From the NCBI RefSeq assembly GCF_037023725.1, contig NZ_CP146077.1, forward strand, positions 320,001 through 384,000: 64,000 nucleotides of DNA, read 5' to 3'. Shown here in pieces: positions 1 to 12,433 of this stretch. Positions within the stretch are counted from its first letter, which is position 1, and every line of letters begins with the position of its first letter. The stretch is from Pseudomonas bubulae. Lineage in GTDB: Bacteria > Pseudomonadota > Gammaproteobacteria > Pseudomonadales > Pseudomonadaceae. A program made the translations under genes and the position numbers. The notes under the pieces were generated by a model. The model did not search any database. It saw nothing but the letters and a program-made list of their open reading frames with translations, and was not told the DNA's origin.

Positions 1-328
1 CCCGGCTGCGCACAGCCGCCAGTAAATGGCTAACCCGACGCTTTTCACTTTGAGCCGTGACGGCGCTCAAGGCTTCTTCGAGGGGCAGGCCGGCATGGAT
101 CAGAGTGGCCAATTGACGGGTGAGCAGCGCCAGATCCGTGCCCCCCAGACGGGTGCCGGACTGCGCATGGCTGTCCTTCTGCCGATTTTTTCTGGCCTCA
201 CCCAGATGGCTCAGGCGCAGGCCCCGCTCACGTAAAAGCTGGCGAGCATGGCGGGCACTGTCAGCCTCTTGAAGCCCCCGGCAATTGCGCCCGTTGGCGT
301 CCTGCGCGCGATACTCAAAAGCAGGCAT
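1..328 (-). CDS. gspF: Type II secretion inner-membrane platform protein GspF (N-terminal part, runs off the window)
   Basis: GspF is the polytopic inner-membrane platform protein of the type II secretion system; it contacts the ATPase GspE. Only the first 109 codons are inside the window. The protein begins MPAFEYRAQDANGR, the usual GspF opening, and reaches the LTRQLATLIHAGLPLEEAL motif typical of the first cytoplasmic GspF domain. The ATG lies 2 bases past the gspE stop, so the two genes are co-transcribed. The identification is firm; whether the rest of the gene is intact cannot be seen here. Confidence 0.9.
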   Translation of the reverse strand, partial: MPAFEYRAQDANGRNCRGLQEADSARHARQLLRERGLRLSHLGEARKNRQKDSHAQSGTRLGGTDLALLTRQLATLIHAGLPLEEALSAVTAQSEKRRVSHLLAAVRSR

Positions 329-330
329 GC

Positions 331-1802
331 TCAGTCCTCCTGAGTGACACGCAGCAGTTCGTCGAGGCTGGTCTGACCGTCAAGCACCCGCCGTTGGCCA
401 TCTTGAAACAGCCCGCAGGATAACTTTCGCGCTTCGCGGATCAGTTCCGGCTCGCTGGCGCCCTGATGAATCATCCCGGCCAGGGCCGGGGTGATACTGA
501 CCAGTTCGTAGATACCGGTACGACCGCGATAACCTTGCCGGCAGTGTGTGCAGCCCCGAGCCCGGAACAGGATCGGCCAGGCCTCAGGGTCAAGGCCAAG
601 CCGTGCCCTGGCGACCGGGTCGGCGGCGTACGGGGTTTTGCAGTCCACACACAGCGTGCGCAGCAGCCGCTGGGCCAATATGCCCACCAGAGAAGACGAC
701 AACAGATAGGCATCCACCCCCATGTCTACCAACCGGGTGACGGCGCCAATGGCGCTGTTGGTGTGCAGGGTCGACAGCACCAGATGCCCGGTCAACGAAG
801 CTTGTACGGCGATTTCGGCGGTTTCATGGTCACGGATCTCACCGACCATGACCACGTCGGGGTCCTGACGCAGAATCGCCCGCAGACCTCGGGCAAACGT
901 CATGTCAGCCTTGGTGTTGACCGGGGTCTGGCCGATGCCGGGAAGGTGATATTCCACCGGATCTTCGACAGTCAGAATATTACGGCTCTGGTGATTCAAA
1001 TGGCTAAGCGCAGCATACAGGCTAGTGGTTTTGCCCGAGCCGGTCGGGCCCGTGACCAGAAAGATCCCATGGGGGCGCGCAAGAATGTGTTGAAACCGAC
1101 TCAGGGTCTCGGCGGGCATGCCCAGGCACTGGAGATCCAGGCGCCCGGCCTGTTTATCCAGCAGACGCATGACTACCCGCTCACCGTGTGCAGAAGGCAG
1201 GGTAGAAACTCGCACATCGACTTCATGCCCGGCCAGACGCAAACTGATGCGGCCATCCTGGGGCACGCGTTTCTCGGCAATATCCAGGCGCGCCATCACC
1301 TTGATCCGTGATACCAGCAGACTGGCCAGTTCGCGTTTGGGCCTGAGCACTTCACGCAGTTGGCCATCAATGCGCATGCGCACGGACAGGTAGTGCTCAA
1401 AGGTTTCGAGGTGTACGTCCGAAGCCTTCTCACGCATGGCTTCTCGCAGCAGGGCATTGATCAGGCGAATGATCGGGGCATCGCCTCCTGCTCCAGCAGA
1501 TCTGCGGTTTGCGGTACTTGCTCGGCCAGGCTCATCAGGTCGAGTTCGTCGTCCAGCCCTTGGGCTACTTGCTCGGCCGCGCTTTGGCCAGCGCTATAGG
1601 TGCTGGCCAGCCGCTCGCTGAATTGTGCATCGGTGAGTGTGCTGACCTTTAATTCAGCCGTTGCCCAGCGCTGTGCTTCGGCCAACGCGGTCAATGGTGT
1701 GTCGGCACGAAGCAACAGGGTGGCAGGCGTGGATGAGGTGTCCAGCAGCACCCCGAAACGCCGGGCAAAGCCGAAAGGCAAACGCTCACCTGGCGATGTC
1801 AT
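331..1802 (-). pseudogene. gspE: Type II secretion ATPase GspE, broken by a one-base frameshift
   Basis: GspE is the hexameric cytoplasmic ATPase that drives pseudopilus assembly. The first 106 or so codons read as a normal GspE N-terminus (LPFGFARRFGVLL, ending [19 protein letters not shown]), then run into a stop at 1461. From about 1484 the next reading frame continues the family sequence without a gap ([29 protein letters not shown]). It contains the Walker A GPTGSGKT, Walker B/Asp-box [12 protein letters not shown] and the tetracysteine zinc motif (CVDC...CTHC). Adding one base at 1483-1484 would restore the usual EDDAP join, for a total near 490 residues, the normal family length. An internal ATG at 1437 could yield a 368-residue ATPase without the N1 domain that docks on GspL. 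Either a real inactivating mutation or a sequencing error fits. The gene overlaps the gspD stop by 4 bases. Confidence 0.85.
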
Positions 1803-3718
1803 GGTCGACCTGCTTCAGGTGGGCGACGGTTATCTTGCGTAGGGGTATCGAACATTTGATGTGCATTGTCGGGCAACAACCGCGAGCTTTTGCCCTTGGG
1901 ACCGCTCTCATCGAGCTTGCGCAAAGCGTTGTAACGGCTTTCGCTGATTTCACGCAGATCATTCTTGCTGCGCACAATGGTCGGACGCAAAAAAACCATC
2001 AGGTTGGTTTTGGTACGGGTGTCTTTGTTCCAGCGAAACAGGGCGCCCAGGTACGGAATGTCTTTAAGTAAAGGAACGCCACTGACCTGGGTTCGCACGC
2101 TGTCCTTGATCAGCCCGCCAATCACGATGATTTCCCCGTCTTCGGCCAGGATGGTGCTTTTCAAGGCGCGTTTATTGGTGATCAGATCGGTTGACTCGAC
2201 ACCCTGCAGTGAAGGGGCTATCTCGGAGTTTTCCTGTGCAACTTCCAGACGCATCAAGCTGCCTTCATTGATATGCGGCTTGACCTTTAGGCTGATGCCG
2301 ATGTCCTGACGCGTCACCGTGGTAAAGGGGTTTTTGGCGTTTTCACCAGAGCCTGTATAGGAGCCAGTTTTGAGCGGCACGTTTTGGCCCACCAGGATCT
2401 CGGCTTCCTGATTGTCCAGGGTCAGAAGGCTCGGCGTGGACAACACATTGTTGTTGGTATCGCTGGCCAACGCTGAAACCAGGACGTTGAAACGGTCGTT
2501 GCCAACCTGCAGCACGGCACCTTCTGGAAGTTTGATATTACTTTGGGACAACGCACCAATTTGAATTCCGGTGCCCGGGAAGGTAATACCGCCTCTGCCT
2601 CTGCCTGCGTTGACACCCCATTGCACGCCGAGGGTTTTCGCAATATCCCCGGAAACTTCAACAATAGCGGCATGGATCAACACTTGTGAGCGCGGCTGAT
2701 CCAGTTCGCGCACGATATTTTCCAGGGTACGAACCTGCGCAGGCTCAGCCATGATCACCAGTGCGTTCTGGCTTTCATCTGCCGCTACCATCACTTCGCG
2801 GGTTGATGCTTTCTGGGTACTGCTCTCCAGGGCCATGTCCTTTTTCAAACCCGGGCTTACTGATTCCAGTACTGCGGCCAATTGCTTGGCATCGCCATAG
2901 CGAAGACGCAGCACCCGTGAGTTTTCCTGCTTGATGCTGCCCGGAGCATCGAGAGAGCGGGCCAGTGCACTCAAGCGCTTGCGCGCTGTTTCGTTGCCAA
3001 TGATTACCACGCGATTGGTCGATGTGTCGGCGATCACTCGACTGTTCGAACCCGCATCCTTTTTGTCCAGCGCTTGCTCCATGATCCTGGCAATGTCGCT
3101 GGCCAGACCATGTTTGAGCACAACCACCGAATGGCCGGAACGCGCACCTGAATCCAGCTGGCGAACCATTTCGACAAGGCGCTGCGTATTGGCTGCAGTG
3201 TCGGTAATGATCAGCGCGTTGGCCGAAGCAGAAGGCCCGACGTAACCACTGCTAGACACCAGTGGTCGCAACAGGCCAGCCAGATCGGCCGCGACGCTGC
3301 CATTCAGTTCGATGACCCGTGTGACAAAGGCCTCTGCCTCAACCGCTTTCGCATCAGCGCTGCCAGCCCGTGCTTTTGCCTCGGCGGCAGGGATGATCAG
3401 TAAACGATCACCTTGGTCAATCACCGAGAAGCCGTGGGCATCGAGCACAGAGTAAAACAAGCGACGTACGCCTTCGCGGTCCAGCTCTTTTTCGGAAATA
3501 ACCGTGACCCGGCCCTGAACCCTGGGATCAAGAACCACGGTGGCGCCGAGTATCGATGATATTTCCTGCACGACGTCGCGCAGTTCGGCCTCTTTCATCG
3601 CCAGTTTCCAGTACTGCTTCTGGGCCCACGCCGGAGATTGCAACAGCAACCCTGCGCACAGCACACAACAGGTAAAAAGAGGGCCGAAAACGAAGGCACC
3701 GGGCTTGGTCATGGGCAT
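1799..3718 (-). CDS. gspD: Type II secretion outer-membrane secretin GspD
   Basis: GspD forms the outer-membrane channel through which folded exoproteins leave. The 639-residue protein has a signal peptide (hydrophobic to about residue 32, ending SPAWA). An N0 domain follows, then repeated N1-N3 ring modules (about 130-370), then the C-terminal secretin domain (about 380-600) with VPLLKDIPYLGALFR and LMVFLRPTIVR. The C-terminal tail is Pro/Arg-rich, and no obvious pilotin-binding segment was recognised. The ATG is three bases after the gspC stop, and a second ATG two codons later is an alternative. This gene is intact although gspE downstream is not. Confidence 0.93.
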   Translation of the reverse strand: MPMTKPGAFVFGPLFTCCVLCAGLLLQSPAWAQKQYWKLAMKEAELRDVVQEISSILGATVVLDPRVQGRVTVISEKELDREGVRRLFYSVLDAHGFSVIDQGDRLLIIPAAEAKARAGSADAKAVEAEAFVTRVIELNGSVAADLAGLLRPLVSSSGYVGPSASANALIITDTAANTQRLVEMVRQLDSGARSGHSVVVLKHGLASDIARIMEQALDKKDAGSNSRVIADTSTNRVVIIGNETARKRLSALARSLDAPGSIKQENSRVLRLRYGDAKQLAAVLESVSPGLKKDMALESSTQKASTREVMVAADESQNALVIMAEPAQVRTLENIVRELDQPRSQVLIHAAIVEVSGDIAKTLGVQWGVNAGRGRGGITFPGTGIQIGALSQSNIKLPEGAVLQVGNDRFNVLVSALASDTNNNVLSTPSLLTLDNQEAEILVGQNVPLKTGSYTGSGENAKNPFTTVTRQDIGISLKVKPHINEGSLMRLEVAQENSEIAPSLQGVESTDLITNKRALKSTILAEDGEIIVIGGLIKDSVRTQVSGVPLLKDIPYLGALFRWNKDTRTKTNLMVFLRPTIVRSKNDLREISESRYNALRKLDESGPKGKSSRLLPDNAHQMFDTPTQDNRRPPEAGRP

Positions 3719-3721
3719 TTT

Positions 3722-4249
3722 CTAAAGTTTCCCGGTCGATGGCCGCAGGTAAAAAGTGGTCTCCTGCGAGGTCGTAGCTGGAGCAGTGGATAAGGGCAAT
3801 ACATACTGGTTTGGCGGTTTAAGGGTCAGGTACTCTTCACGCCCATTGCGCCATAGCACCACATGGTCCATCTCGATACGGCGCAGGACACTGCCACCCG
3901 GCAAAGGCTCACCTTCCGAGTAGAAACGTGCCGACTGTGCATCGGCCAACAAGGCTTGAGAGGAGCCCTGGCTCGCAACAAAGCTCGCACGCAACTGCAA
4001 TGGCTCAGCACTCGGTACCCGACGGTCTTGAGTGACAAGCCCGAATAACGTGGCGATCGCTTCAGGCTTGAAAAGCCCGGGAGCCGGAGGATCTGAAACA
4101 TTCAAGGGTGCGAGTTCCGATTGCATATGGATAGAGTGGCGATACCCTTGTTCTTGCCACACCAAATAACTGCCATAGACCAAGATCAATGCCAGCGACG
4201 CCCATACAGATGAAAAGCAGTGTTTGAGTACTTGAATCGAACTGTTCAT
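3722..4249 (-). CDS. gspC: Type II secretion protein GspC (short, without PDZ domain)
   Basis: GspC links the inner-membrane platform to the secretin. The start was placed at the ATG giving MNSSIQVLK because the upstream extension looks non-coding. The resulting 175-residue protein has one membrane helix (about residues 14-30). It is followed by a periplasmic homology region (AIATLFGLVTQ...LRASFVAS, ARFYSEGEPLPGGSVLRRIEMDHVVL), the part of GspC that binds GspD. No PDZ domain follows; the protein ends after about 30 further residues. It is the first gene of the gspCDEF run. Assignment rests on the HR-like motif and position before gspD; overall similarity to well-studied GspC proteins is low. 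Confidence 0.8.
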   Translation of the reverse strand: MNSSIQVLKHCFSSVWASLALILVYGSYLVWQEQGYRHSIHMQSELAPLNVSDPPAPGLFKPEAIATLFGLVTQDRRVPSAEPLQLRASFVASQGSSQALLADAQSARFYSEGEPLPGGSVLRRIEMDHVVLWRNGREEYLTLKPPNQYVLPLSTAPATTSQETTFYLRPSTGKL

Positions 4250-4903
4250 GACTGTCTCATGACTGAATTGCTCTACCCTGATAAAAAACACCGCTGCGTC
4301 AGATGGCAAGTGGATAACTATCAACCTGCACACACATCAACACGCAAATCCCCCTCTAAAAAACAGGCTTAAGCTAAACAGTACCGAACAACTTCACTCC
4401 AAAACCCGGCGCCCCCTTACTTAAACAGTCAGGAGCTATCATTGCGACTTGTTTCTAGACCAAGGTAACTTTCCAGCAAGAGCCACACCCGGATCACAAT
4501 GAGTGGTCTACGGAGCGTATTGCAAGCAGCAGTCCGAATGTAGGGCGGTTATCACTAATACACCCTCAAACTGCGAGCGCTTGAAAGTGCAACAACCAAG
4601 AACTCACCCTGGTACATTTATTATTAAAAAACCCAAAAACAACCTTACCCTGAATAACAGAACGTTGTGCGCAGAATGCAAGCCCGATAACACTAATCAG
4701 CCTTTTATAACACCAACCTTATTTATACAAAGGCGAAGGCTAATTTTCACTGGCATGAACAATTATTAATGTAAGGCCAGCCCTCTTGAATCTGTAGGTT
4801 TTGTCTCTAACTCCCCTACATTTAGTGTCGGCAGTCATACTAATGACTACGCAATAAATGAAAATACCCCGACATGTCGGGGCATTTTTTAATCTGCTGG
4901 AGC
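4250..4903. other. AT-rich intergenic region between gspC and hemE
   Basis: About 650 bases without a convincing gene. Base composition is visibly more AT-rich than the flanking genes. It should hold the promoter and leader of the gsp operon (read leftward) and ends at the hemE terminator hairpin. ATTAATGTAAG at 4765-4775 also occurs upstream of the lipase gene at 24617-24627. A short inverted repeat GTCAT-acta-ATGAC lies near 4833-4848. An 88-codon open frame on the plus strand (4503-4769) has no recognisable features and no good ribosome site. Confidence 0.5.
4861..4890 (-). terminator. Terminator hairpin of hemE (bidirectional shape)
   Basis: A perfect palindrome CCCCGACATGTCGGGG (4867-4882) with A-runs on one side and T-runs on the other, 14 bases past the hemE stop. 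The T-run is stronger on the plus strand, but the only nearby gene ending here is hemE on the minus strand. Confidence 0.75.
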
Positions 4904-5971
4904 TTACTGGTGATATTGACCGGAGAACTCATGCACCGCACTGATAAACGCACCGGCGTGCTCGGGTTTTACTTCCGGGGTAATACCATGGCCCAGGTTG
5001 AACACATGGCCCGAGCCGTTGCCGTAGCTGGCCAGGATGCGCTTGACTTCGGTGCGGATGGCCTCCGGGTTGGCGTACAGCACGGTCGGGTCCATGTTGC
5101 CTTGCAGGGCAACCTTGTTGCCGACACGACGGCGGGCTTCGCCCAGGTCACAGGTCCAGTCCAGGCCCAGTGCGTCGGCACCAGCATCGGCGATGCTTTC
5201 CAGCCACAGGCCACCGTTTTTGGTGAACAGAATGACCGGCACCTTGCGACCTTCGTGTTCGCGGATCAGGCCGCTGACGATTTTGCGCATATAGGCCAGG
5301 GAGAACTCCTGATAGGCCGCAGCCGACAGGTTACCGCCCCAGGTGTCGAAGATCTGCACCGCCTGCGCGCCCGCCAGGATCTGGCCGTTGAGGTAAGACG
5401 TAACCGACTGCGCCAGCTTGTCGAGCAGCAAGTGCATGGCTTGCGGGGTGTCGTAGAGCATGGCCTTGGTTTTACGGAAGTCCTTGGAGGAGCCGCCTTC
5501 AACCATATAAGTGGCCAGCGTCCACGGGCTGCCGGAGAAGCCAATCAATGGCACACGGCCATTGAGCTCTTTGCGAATGGTGCTGACGGCGTTCATCACG
5601 TAGCCGAGGTCTTTTTGCGGATCCGGGATGGGCAGCGCTTCGATGTCGGCCAGGGTGCTGACAACCTTTTTGAAGCGCGGGCCTTCACCCGTTTCAAAGT
5701 ACAGGCCTTGGCCCATGGCATCGGGGATGGTCAGGATGTCAGAAAACAGGATGGCCGCATCCAGCTGCGGGAAGCGGTCCAGAGGCTGCATGGTGACTTC
5801 ACAGGCGAATTCGGCGTTCTTGCACAGGCTCATGAAATCGCCGGCCTTGGCGCGGCTGGCGCGGTACTCCGGCAGGTAGCGACCGGCCTGACGCATCATC
5901 CAGACAGGCGTTACGTCTACAGGTTGCTTGAGCAAAGCGCGAAGGAAACGGTCATTCTTGAGAACAGTCAT
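4904..5971 (-). CDS. hemE: Uroporphyrinogen decarboxylase
   Basis: Converts uroporphyrinogen III to coproporphyrinogen III in haem synthesis by removing four acetate carboxyl groups; a cytoplasmic dimer without cofactor. The 355-residue length is normal. The signature [16 protein letters not shown] (about residues 22-37) carries the substrate-binding Arg residues, and [16 protein letters not shown] (about 144-159) is the second family signature. It stands alone: a hairpin terminator lies directly downstream, and the upstream gap holds a REP doublet and the gltD terminator. Confidence 0.98.
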   Translation of the reverse strand: MTVLKNDRFLRALLKQPVDVTPVWMMRQAGRYLPEYRASRAKAGDFMSLCKNAEFACEVTMQPLDRFPQLDAAILFSDILTIPDAMGQGLYFETGEGPRFKKVVSTLADIEALPIPDPQKDLGYVMNAVSTIRKELNGRVPLIGFSGSPWTLATYMVEGGSSKDFRKTKAMLYDTPQAMHLLLDKLAQSVTSYLNGQILAGAQAVQIFDTWGGNLSAAAYQEFSLAYMRKIVSGLIREHEGRKVPVILFTKNGGLWLESIADAGADALGLDWTCDLGEARRRVGNKVALQGNMDPTVLYANPEAIRTEVKRILASYGNGSGHVFNLGHGITPEVKPEHAGAFISAVHEFSGQYHQ

Positions 5972-6018
5972 GTCAGCATCCGGAAAAAAAGTGGGGGCAT
6001 TTTCTCAGAGACGGACGC

Positions 6019-6046
6019 AAAAGGCACGGCAAGTGCCGTGCCTTTT
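6019..6046 (-). terminator. Terminator of the gltBD operon
   Basis: Perfect 8-bp stem GGCACGGC-aagt-GCCGTGCC (6023-6042) flanked by AAAA and TTTT, so it reads as a factor-independent terminator in both directions. It lies about 160 bases past the gltD stop, after the REP doublet, and just upstream of hemE. Confidence 0.75.
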
Positions 6047-6103
6047 ATCTATCGGGTCGATTTGCCGCGGTGGAACGTGCTATTTGGCAACACCGCGAAA
6101 CAA

Positions 6104-6191
6104 CTGTGGGAGCCGGCTTGCTCGCGATACAGACAACTCGATTGATCAGCAGACCGAGTTGATCCCATCGCGGGCAAGCCCGCCCCCACAG
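6104..6191. repeat. REP doublet (REPIN), GTGGGAGC family
   Basis: Two inverted arms, CTGTGGGAGCCGGCTTGCTC... (6104-6128) and ATCGCGGGCAAGCCCGCCCC... (6167-6191), flank a 38-base spacer. This is a REP pair able to fold into a long hairpin in the 3' region of gltD mRNA. The arms are imperfect (G/C swaps), so this copy is partly decayed. Confidence 0.85.
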
Positions 6192-6200
6192 GGAATCGGG

Positions 6201-7652
<1,452 letters not shown>

Positions 7653-10600
7653 TCACTGCGGGTTGGCACGGATGCTGGAAAGCAACGATTTCAAGCTGGC
7701 AGCCTTGGGCTTGACCATCCAGAAACGACGCAGGTAATCATCGAGGTTTTCCGAGAGGTTGCGACCCCACTCGCTGTTGGTTTCCTCAACGTATTCGTCC
7801 AGCACGTGTTGCAGGTGATTACGGTAGGCCTCCATCGCTTCGCCACTGATCCGCTGGATTTCCACCAGCTCGTGGTTAACCTTGTCGACGAAGGTGTTGT
7901 CCTGATCCAGCACGTAGGCGAAACCGCCGGTCATGCCCGAGCCGAAGTTGTAACCGGTTTTACCCAGCACACAGACAAAACCGCCAGTCATGTATTCGCA
8001 GCAGTGATCGCCTGTGCCTTCCACCACGGTGTGGGCACCGGAGTTGCGCACCGCGAAACGCTCGCCCGCCGTGCCCGCTGCAAACAGCTTGCCGCCGGTG
8101 GCGCCGTACAGGCAGGTATTGCCGACAATCGCGCTGTCCTGAGTTTTGTAGACGCTGCCTGCAGGCGGGACTATCACCAGCTTGCCGCCGGTCATGCCTT
8201 TACCTACGTAGTCGTTGGCATCGCCTTGCAGGTACATGTGCAAGCCACCGGCGTTCCACACACCAAAGCTCTGACCGGCAGTGCCTTTGAAGCGGAAGGT
8301 GATCGGTGCCTTGGCCATGCCCTGGTTGCCGTGAGTACGGGCGATTTCACCCGAGATACGCGCACCGATGGAGCGATCGCAGTTGCAGATGTCGAGGTCG
8401 AACTCGGCGCCGCTCATGTCGTTGATCGCCGAACGCGCCATGTCGAGCATCTGCTCGGCCAGCAGGCCCTTGTCGAACGGAGGGTTGCGGTCTACCTGGC
8501 AGAATTGCGGCTTGTCGGCCGGGATATGGTCGCTGCCCAGCAATGGCGTGAGGTCCAGGTTGTGCTGTTTGGCAGTCTCGCCCTGGAGGATTTCCAGCAG
8601 GTCGGTACGCCCGATCAACTCTTCCAGGGTGCGCACACCCAGCTTGGCCAGCCACTCGCGGGTTTCTTCGGCCACATAGGTGAAGAAGTTGACCACCATA
8701 TCGACGGTGCCGATGTAATGGTTTTTACGCAGCGATTCGTTTTGCGTCGCAACGCCGGTCGCGCAGTTGTTGAGGTGGCAAATACGCAGGTATTTACAGC
8801 CCAGGGCGATCATCGGTGCGGTGCCGAAGCCGAAGCTTTCAGCGCCCAGAATTGCTGCCTTGATCACGTCGAGACCGGTTTTCAGGCCACCATCGGTTTG
8901 TACCCGCACTTTACCGCGCAGGTCATTGCCGCGCAGGGTCTGGTGGGTTTCGGCCAAACCGAGCTCCCACGGTGCGCCCGCGTACTTGATGGAGGTCAGC
9001 GGTGAAGCGCCGGTGCCGCCGTCATAACCGGAGATGGTAATCAAGTCGGCATAGGCCTTGGCCACGCCAGCGGCGATGGTACCTACGCCCGCTTCAGCTA
9101 CCAGTTTCACCGACACCAGTGCTTTCGGGTTGACTTGTTTCAAGTCAAAGATCAGCTGCGACAAGTCCTCAATGGAGTAGATGTCGTGGTGCGGCGGTGG
9201 CGAAATCAGGGTCACACCCGGTACGGCGTAGCGCAGTTTGGCGATCAGGCCGTTGACCTTGCCGCCCGGCAGTTGCCCGCCCTCGCCCGGCTTGGCGCCT
9301 TGAGCAACCTTGATTTGCAGCACTTCAGCGTTGACCAGGTATTCCGGTGTCACACCGAAACGACCAGTGGCCACTTGCTTGATCTTCGAACTCTTGATGG
9401 TGCCGTAACGCGCCGGGTCTTCGCCGCCTTCACCGGAGTTGGAGCGTGCGCCCAAGCGGTTCATGGCTTCAGCCAGGGCTTCGTGAGCCTCTGGCGACAA
9501 GGCGCCCAGGGAAATACCGGCTGAGTCGAAACGCTTGAGGATCGAGTCCAGCGGTTCGATATCGTCGATCGACAGCGGGGTATCGAGGGTCTTGACCTTG
9601 AACAGATCGCGGATCATAGACACTGGACGCTGGTCGACCAGTGCGGTGTATTCCTTGAATTTGCTGTAGTCGCCCTGCTGCACGGCGGCTTGCAGAGTGG
9701 CCACCACGTCAGGGTTGTAGGCATGGTATTCACCACCATGCACGTACTTGAGCAGGCCGCCTTGCTGGATGGGCTTGCGCGCACTCCAGGCCTCGGCTGC
9801 CAGCAGCTTTTGCTCGGCTTCAAGGTCGACGAAACGTGCGCCCTTGATGCGGCTTGGCACGCCACGGAAGCTCAGTTCGCAAATTTCTTCGGACAGGCCG
9901 ATGGCTTCGAACAGCTGCGCACCACGGTACGAAGCGATGGTCGATATGCCCATTTTCGAGAGGATCTTGAGCAGACCTTTGGTGATGCCTTTGCGGTAGT
10001 TCTTGAACACCTCATAGAGGTCGCCCAGTACTTCACCGGTGCGGATCAGGTCGCCCAGCACTTCGTAGGCCAGGAACGGATAGACCGCCGAGGCACCGAA
10101 GCCGATCAGCACCGCAAAGTGATGCGGGTCACGGGCAGTAGCGGTTTCAACCAGAATGTTGCTGTCGCAACGCAGGCCTTTTTCGGTCAGGCGGTGATGC
10201 ACGGCGCCCACAGCCAAAGAGGCGTGAACCGGCAACTTGCCCGGTGCGATATGACGGTCGCTCAGAACGATCTGGGTGCGACCGGCGCGCGCTGCTTCTT
10301 CGGCCTGATCGGCGATATTGCGCACAGCCGCTTCAAGACCGACGCTTTCGTCGTAGTTAAGGTCAATGATCTGACGCTCAAAGCCCGGCAGGTCGAGGTT
10401 CATCAGCGAGCGCCATTTTGCAGGCGAGATCACGGGCGAACTGAGAATCACACGGGAAGCGTGCTCAGGGGATTCCTGGAAGATGTTGCGCTCGGCACCG
10501 AGGCAGATTTCCAGCGACATGACGATGGCTTCACGCAGCGGGTCGATCGGCGGGTTGGTGACCTGCGCAAACTGCTGGCGGAAGTAATCGTAAGGTGTTC

Positions 10601-12101
10601 GCACACGCTGGGACAGCACGGCCATTGGCGTGTCGTCCCCCATCGAACCTACCGCTTCGTAGCCTTGCTCGCCCAACGGACGCAGCACCTGGTCGCGCTC
10701 TTCGAACGTGACCTGATACATCTTCATGTATTGCTTGAGCTGATCGACGTCGTAAAACGCCGAACCGTGGTCGTTGTCTTCCATGGTCGCCTGAATGCGC
10801 AGGGCATTCTTGCGCAGCCATTGCTTGTACGGGTGGCGCGACTTGAGGCGGTTGTCGATCGAGTCAGTGTCCAGCACCTGACCGGTTTCGGTGTCCACGG
10901 CCAGGATCTGGCCAGGGCCGACACGGCCTTTGGCGATCACGTCTTCCGGCTTGTAGTCCCATACGCCGATTTCCGAGGCAATGGTGATATAGCCGTTGGT
11001 GGTGGTCACCCAGCGCGCAGGGCGCAGGCCGTTACGGTCAAGCAGGCAGACCGCGTAGCGACCGTCGGTCATTACCACGCCGGCGGGGCCGTCCCACGGT
11101 TCCATGTGCATGGAGTTGTACTCATAGAACGCCCGCAGGTCGGGGTCCATGGTTTCAACGTTCTGCCACGCCGGTGGAATCAGCATGCGTACGCCACGGA
11201 ACAGGTCGATACCGCCGGTGACCATCAGCTCCAGCATATTGTCCATGCTGGAGGAGTCCGAACCCACGCGGTTGACCAGCGGGCCGAGTTCGTCGAGGTC
11301 ACCGATCAGATCGTTGGCAAACTTGGTGCGACGGGCCTGGGCCCAGTTGCGGTTACCGGTGATGGTGTTGATTTCGCCGTTGTGGGCGAGAAAGCGGAAT
11401 GGCTGAGCCAGCGGCCATTTCGGCAGGGTATTGGTGGAGAAGCGCTGATGGAACACGCAGATCGCGGTTTGCAGGCGCTCATCGCTCAGGTCCGGATAGA
11501 AGGCGGTGAGGTCCGCCGGCATCATCAGGCCTTTATAAATGATGGTCTTGTGGGAAAAGCTGCAGATGTAGTGATCGCTGTCTGCCGCGTTGGACACCGA
11601 GGAACGGCGACGGGCACTGAACAGTTTGATGGCCATATCCTGATCGCTCAGGCCGTCCCCACCAATAAACACTTGCTCGATCTGCGGCAGACGCTCCAGC
11701 GCCAGACGACCCAGAACGCTGGTATCGATGGGCACTTTGCGCCAGCCCACCAGTTGCAGGCCAGCGGCAAGGATCTCGCGATTCATGTTGTCGCGGGCCG
11801 CCTCGGCCTTGATCGGATCCTGGTTGAAAAACACCATGCCGACCGCGTATTGCTTGGGCAAATCGGCACCGAACTGCTCCTTGGCGGTTGCACGCAGGAA
11901 CAGGTCAGGCTTTTGAATCAGCAGGCCACAACCGTCACCGGTCTTGCCGTCTGCGTTGATCCCACCGCGGTGGGTCATGCAGGTCAGGGCTTCAATGGCG
12001 GTTTGCAGAAGGGTATGACTGGGTTCGCCCTGCATATGGGCAATCAGGCCGAAACCACAGTTATCCTTGAATTCATCGGGGTGGTACAGACCTGCTTTCA
12101 T
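7653..12101 (-). CDS. gltB: Glutamate synthase (NADPH) large subunit
   Basis: Catalyses glutamine hydrolysis, ammonia tunnelling and reduction to glutamate. The chosen ATG (12101) gives [18 protein letters not shown]; Cys15 is the expected N-terminal nucleophile exposed after propeptide removal. An in-frame GTG six bases upstream is possible, but the ATG has GGTGAG at a better distance. Domains run in the usual order: N-terminal glutaminase (about 15-420), central domain, FMN-binding barrel (about 790-1200) with the 3Fe-4S cysteines in [15 protein letters not shown], and the C-terminal GXGXG beta-helix with GGKLVIVPP repeats. Total 1482 residues, normal for the family. Confidence 0.97.
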   Translation of the reverse strand: MKAGLYHPDEFKDNCGFGLIAHMQGEPSHTLLQTAIEALTCMTHRGGINADGKTGDGCGLLIQKPDLFLRATAKEQFGADLPKQYAVGMVFFNQDPIKAEAARDNMNREILAAGLQLVGWRKVPIDTSVLGRLALERLPQIEQVFIGGDGLSDQDMAIKLFSARRRSSVSNAADSDHYICSFSHKTIIYKGLMMPADLTAFYPDLSDERLQTAICVFHQRFSTNTLPKWPLAQPFRFLAHNGEINTITGNRNWAQARRTKFANDLIGDLDELGPLVNRVGSDSSSMDNMLELMVTGGIDLFRGVRMLIPPAWQNVETMDPDLRAFYEYNSMHMEPWDGPAGVVMTDGRYAVCLLDRNGLRPARWVTTTNGYITIASEIGVWDYKPEDVIAKGRVGPGQILAVDTETGQVLDTDSIDNRLKSRHPYKQWLRKNALRIQATMEDNDHGSAFYDVDQLKQYMKMYQVTFEERDQVLRPLGEQGYEAVGSMGDDTPMAVLSQRVRTPYDYFRQQFAQVTNPPIDPLREAIVMSLEICLGAERNIFQESPEHASRVILSSPVISPAKWRSLMNLDLPGFERQIIDLNYDESVGLEAAVRNIADQAEEAARAGRTQIVLSDRHIAPGKLPVHASLAVGAVHHRLTEKGLRCDSNILVETATARDPHHFAVLIGFGASAVYPFLAYEVLGDLIRTGEVLGDLYEVFKNYRKGITKGLLKILSKMGISTIASYRGAQLFEAIGLSEEICELSFRGVPSRIKGARFVDLEAEQKLLAAEAWSARKPIQQGGLLKYVHGGEYHAYNPDVVATLQAAVQQGDYSKFKEYTALVDQRPVSMIRDLFKVKTLDTPLSIDDIEPLDSILKRFDSAGISLGALSPEAHEALAEAMNRLGARSNSGEGGEDPARYGTIKSSKIKQVATGRFGVTPEYLVNAEVLQIKVAQGAKPGEGGQLPGGKVNGLIAKLRYAVPGVTLISPPPHHDIYSIEDLSQLIFDLKQVNPKALVSVKLVAEAGVGTIAAGVAKAYADLITISGYDGGTGASPLTSIKYAGAPWELGLAETHQTLRGNDLRGKVRVQTDGGLKTGLDVIKAAILGAESFGFGTAPMIALGCKYLRICHLNNCATGVATQNESLRKNHYIGTVDMVVNFFTYVAEETREWLAKLGVRTLEELIGRTDLLEILQGETAKQHNLDLTPLLGSDHIPADKPQFCQVDRNPPFDKGLLAEQMLDMARSAINDMSGAEFDLDICNCDRSIGARISGEIARTHGNQGMAKAPITFRFKGTAGQSFGVWNAGGLHMYLQGDANDYVGKGMTGGKLVIVPPAGSVYKTQDSAIVGNTCLYGATGGKLFAAGTAGERFAVRNSGAHTVVEGTGDHCCEYMTGGFVCVLGKTGYNFGSGMTGGFAYVLDQDNTFVDKVNHELVEIQRISGEAMEAYRNHLQHVLDEYVEETNSEWGRNLSENLDDYLRRFWMVKPKAASLKSLLSSIRANPQ

Positions 12102-12107
12102 AGACAC

Positions 12108-12433
12108 TTTCTCACCAGGCTGCCCTTAAAAAGGGCAAATTTCTTTTAATTCAACCACTTGCTTCCCGCGCTGAACGTACGCCAGCTTGGCAGGGGCAAA
12201 AGGGTGGTCATTCTACACACCGTCACAAAGACCCACAAATTAAGCGGCGTTATACCGTAAATTCATGTCGCATTTATGAAAGGTTTAAAGCGATTGCTCG
12301 TGCTAGTCAAAACATTTTTGATGTTGACTGCTACACGGCGCAGACACCACAAGGCACACGGCTGTTAAGGCCGCATGCACAAGCAGGATTTTTGATGGAC
12401 TAGAACGGCGACCTGGGTAAGGTCGCCGGATCA
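12108..12433. other. Intergenic region upstream of gltB
   Basis: A 326-base gap with no gene seen. It should carry the gltBD promoter: TATAAC (minus strand, about 12250-12255) is a candidate -10. A small perfect hairpin TGCCCTT-aaa-AAGGGCA (12121-12137) lies in the gltB leader just before the ribosome site. A 9-bp hairpin CGGCGACCT-gggta-AGGTCGCCG (12406-12428) lies 6 bases past the stop of the SPOR gene, which ends here; it has no T-run, so it is only a possible terminator. Confidence 0.5.

Noticed and set aside
4503..4769. Possible 88-residue protein in the gspC-hemE gap
   Set aside because: No ribosome site, no similarity that I recognise, and composition like the surrounding non-coding DNA.
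9690..12149. Open frame of 819 codons on the plus strand opposite gltB
   Set aside because: Complete overlap with the well-supported gltB; a GC-rich antisense frame without recognisable domains or a ribosome site.
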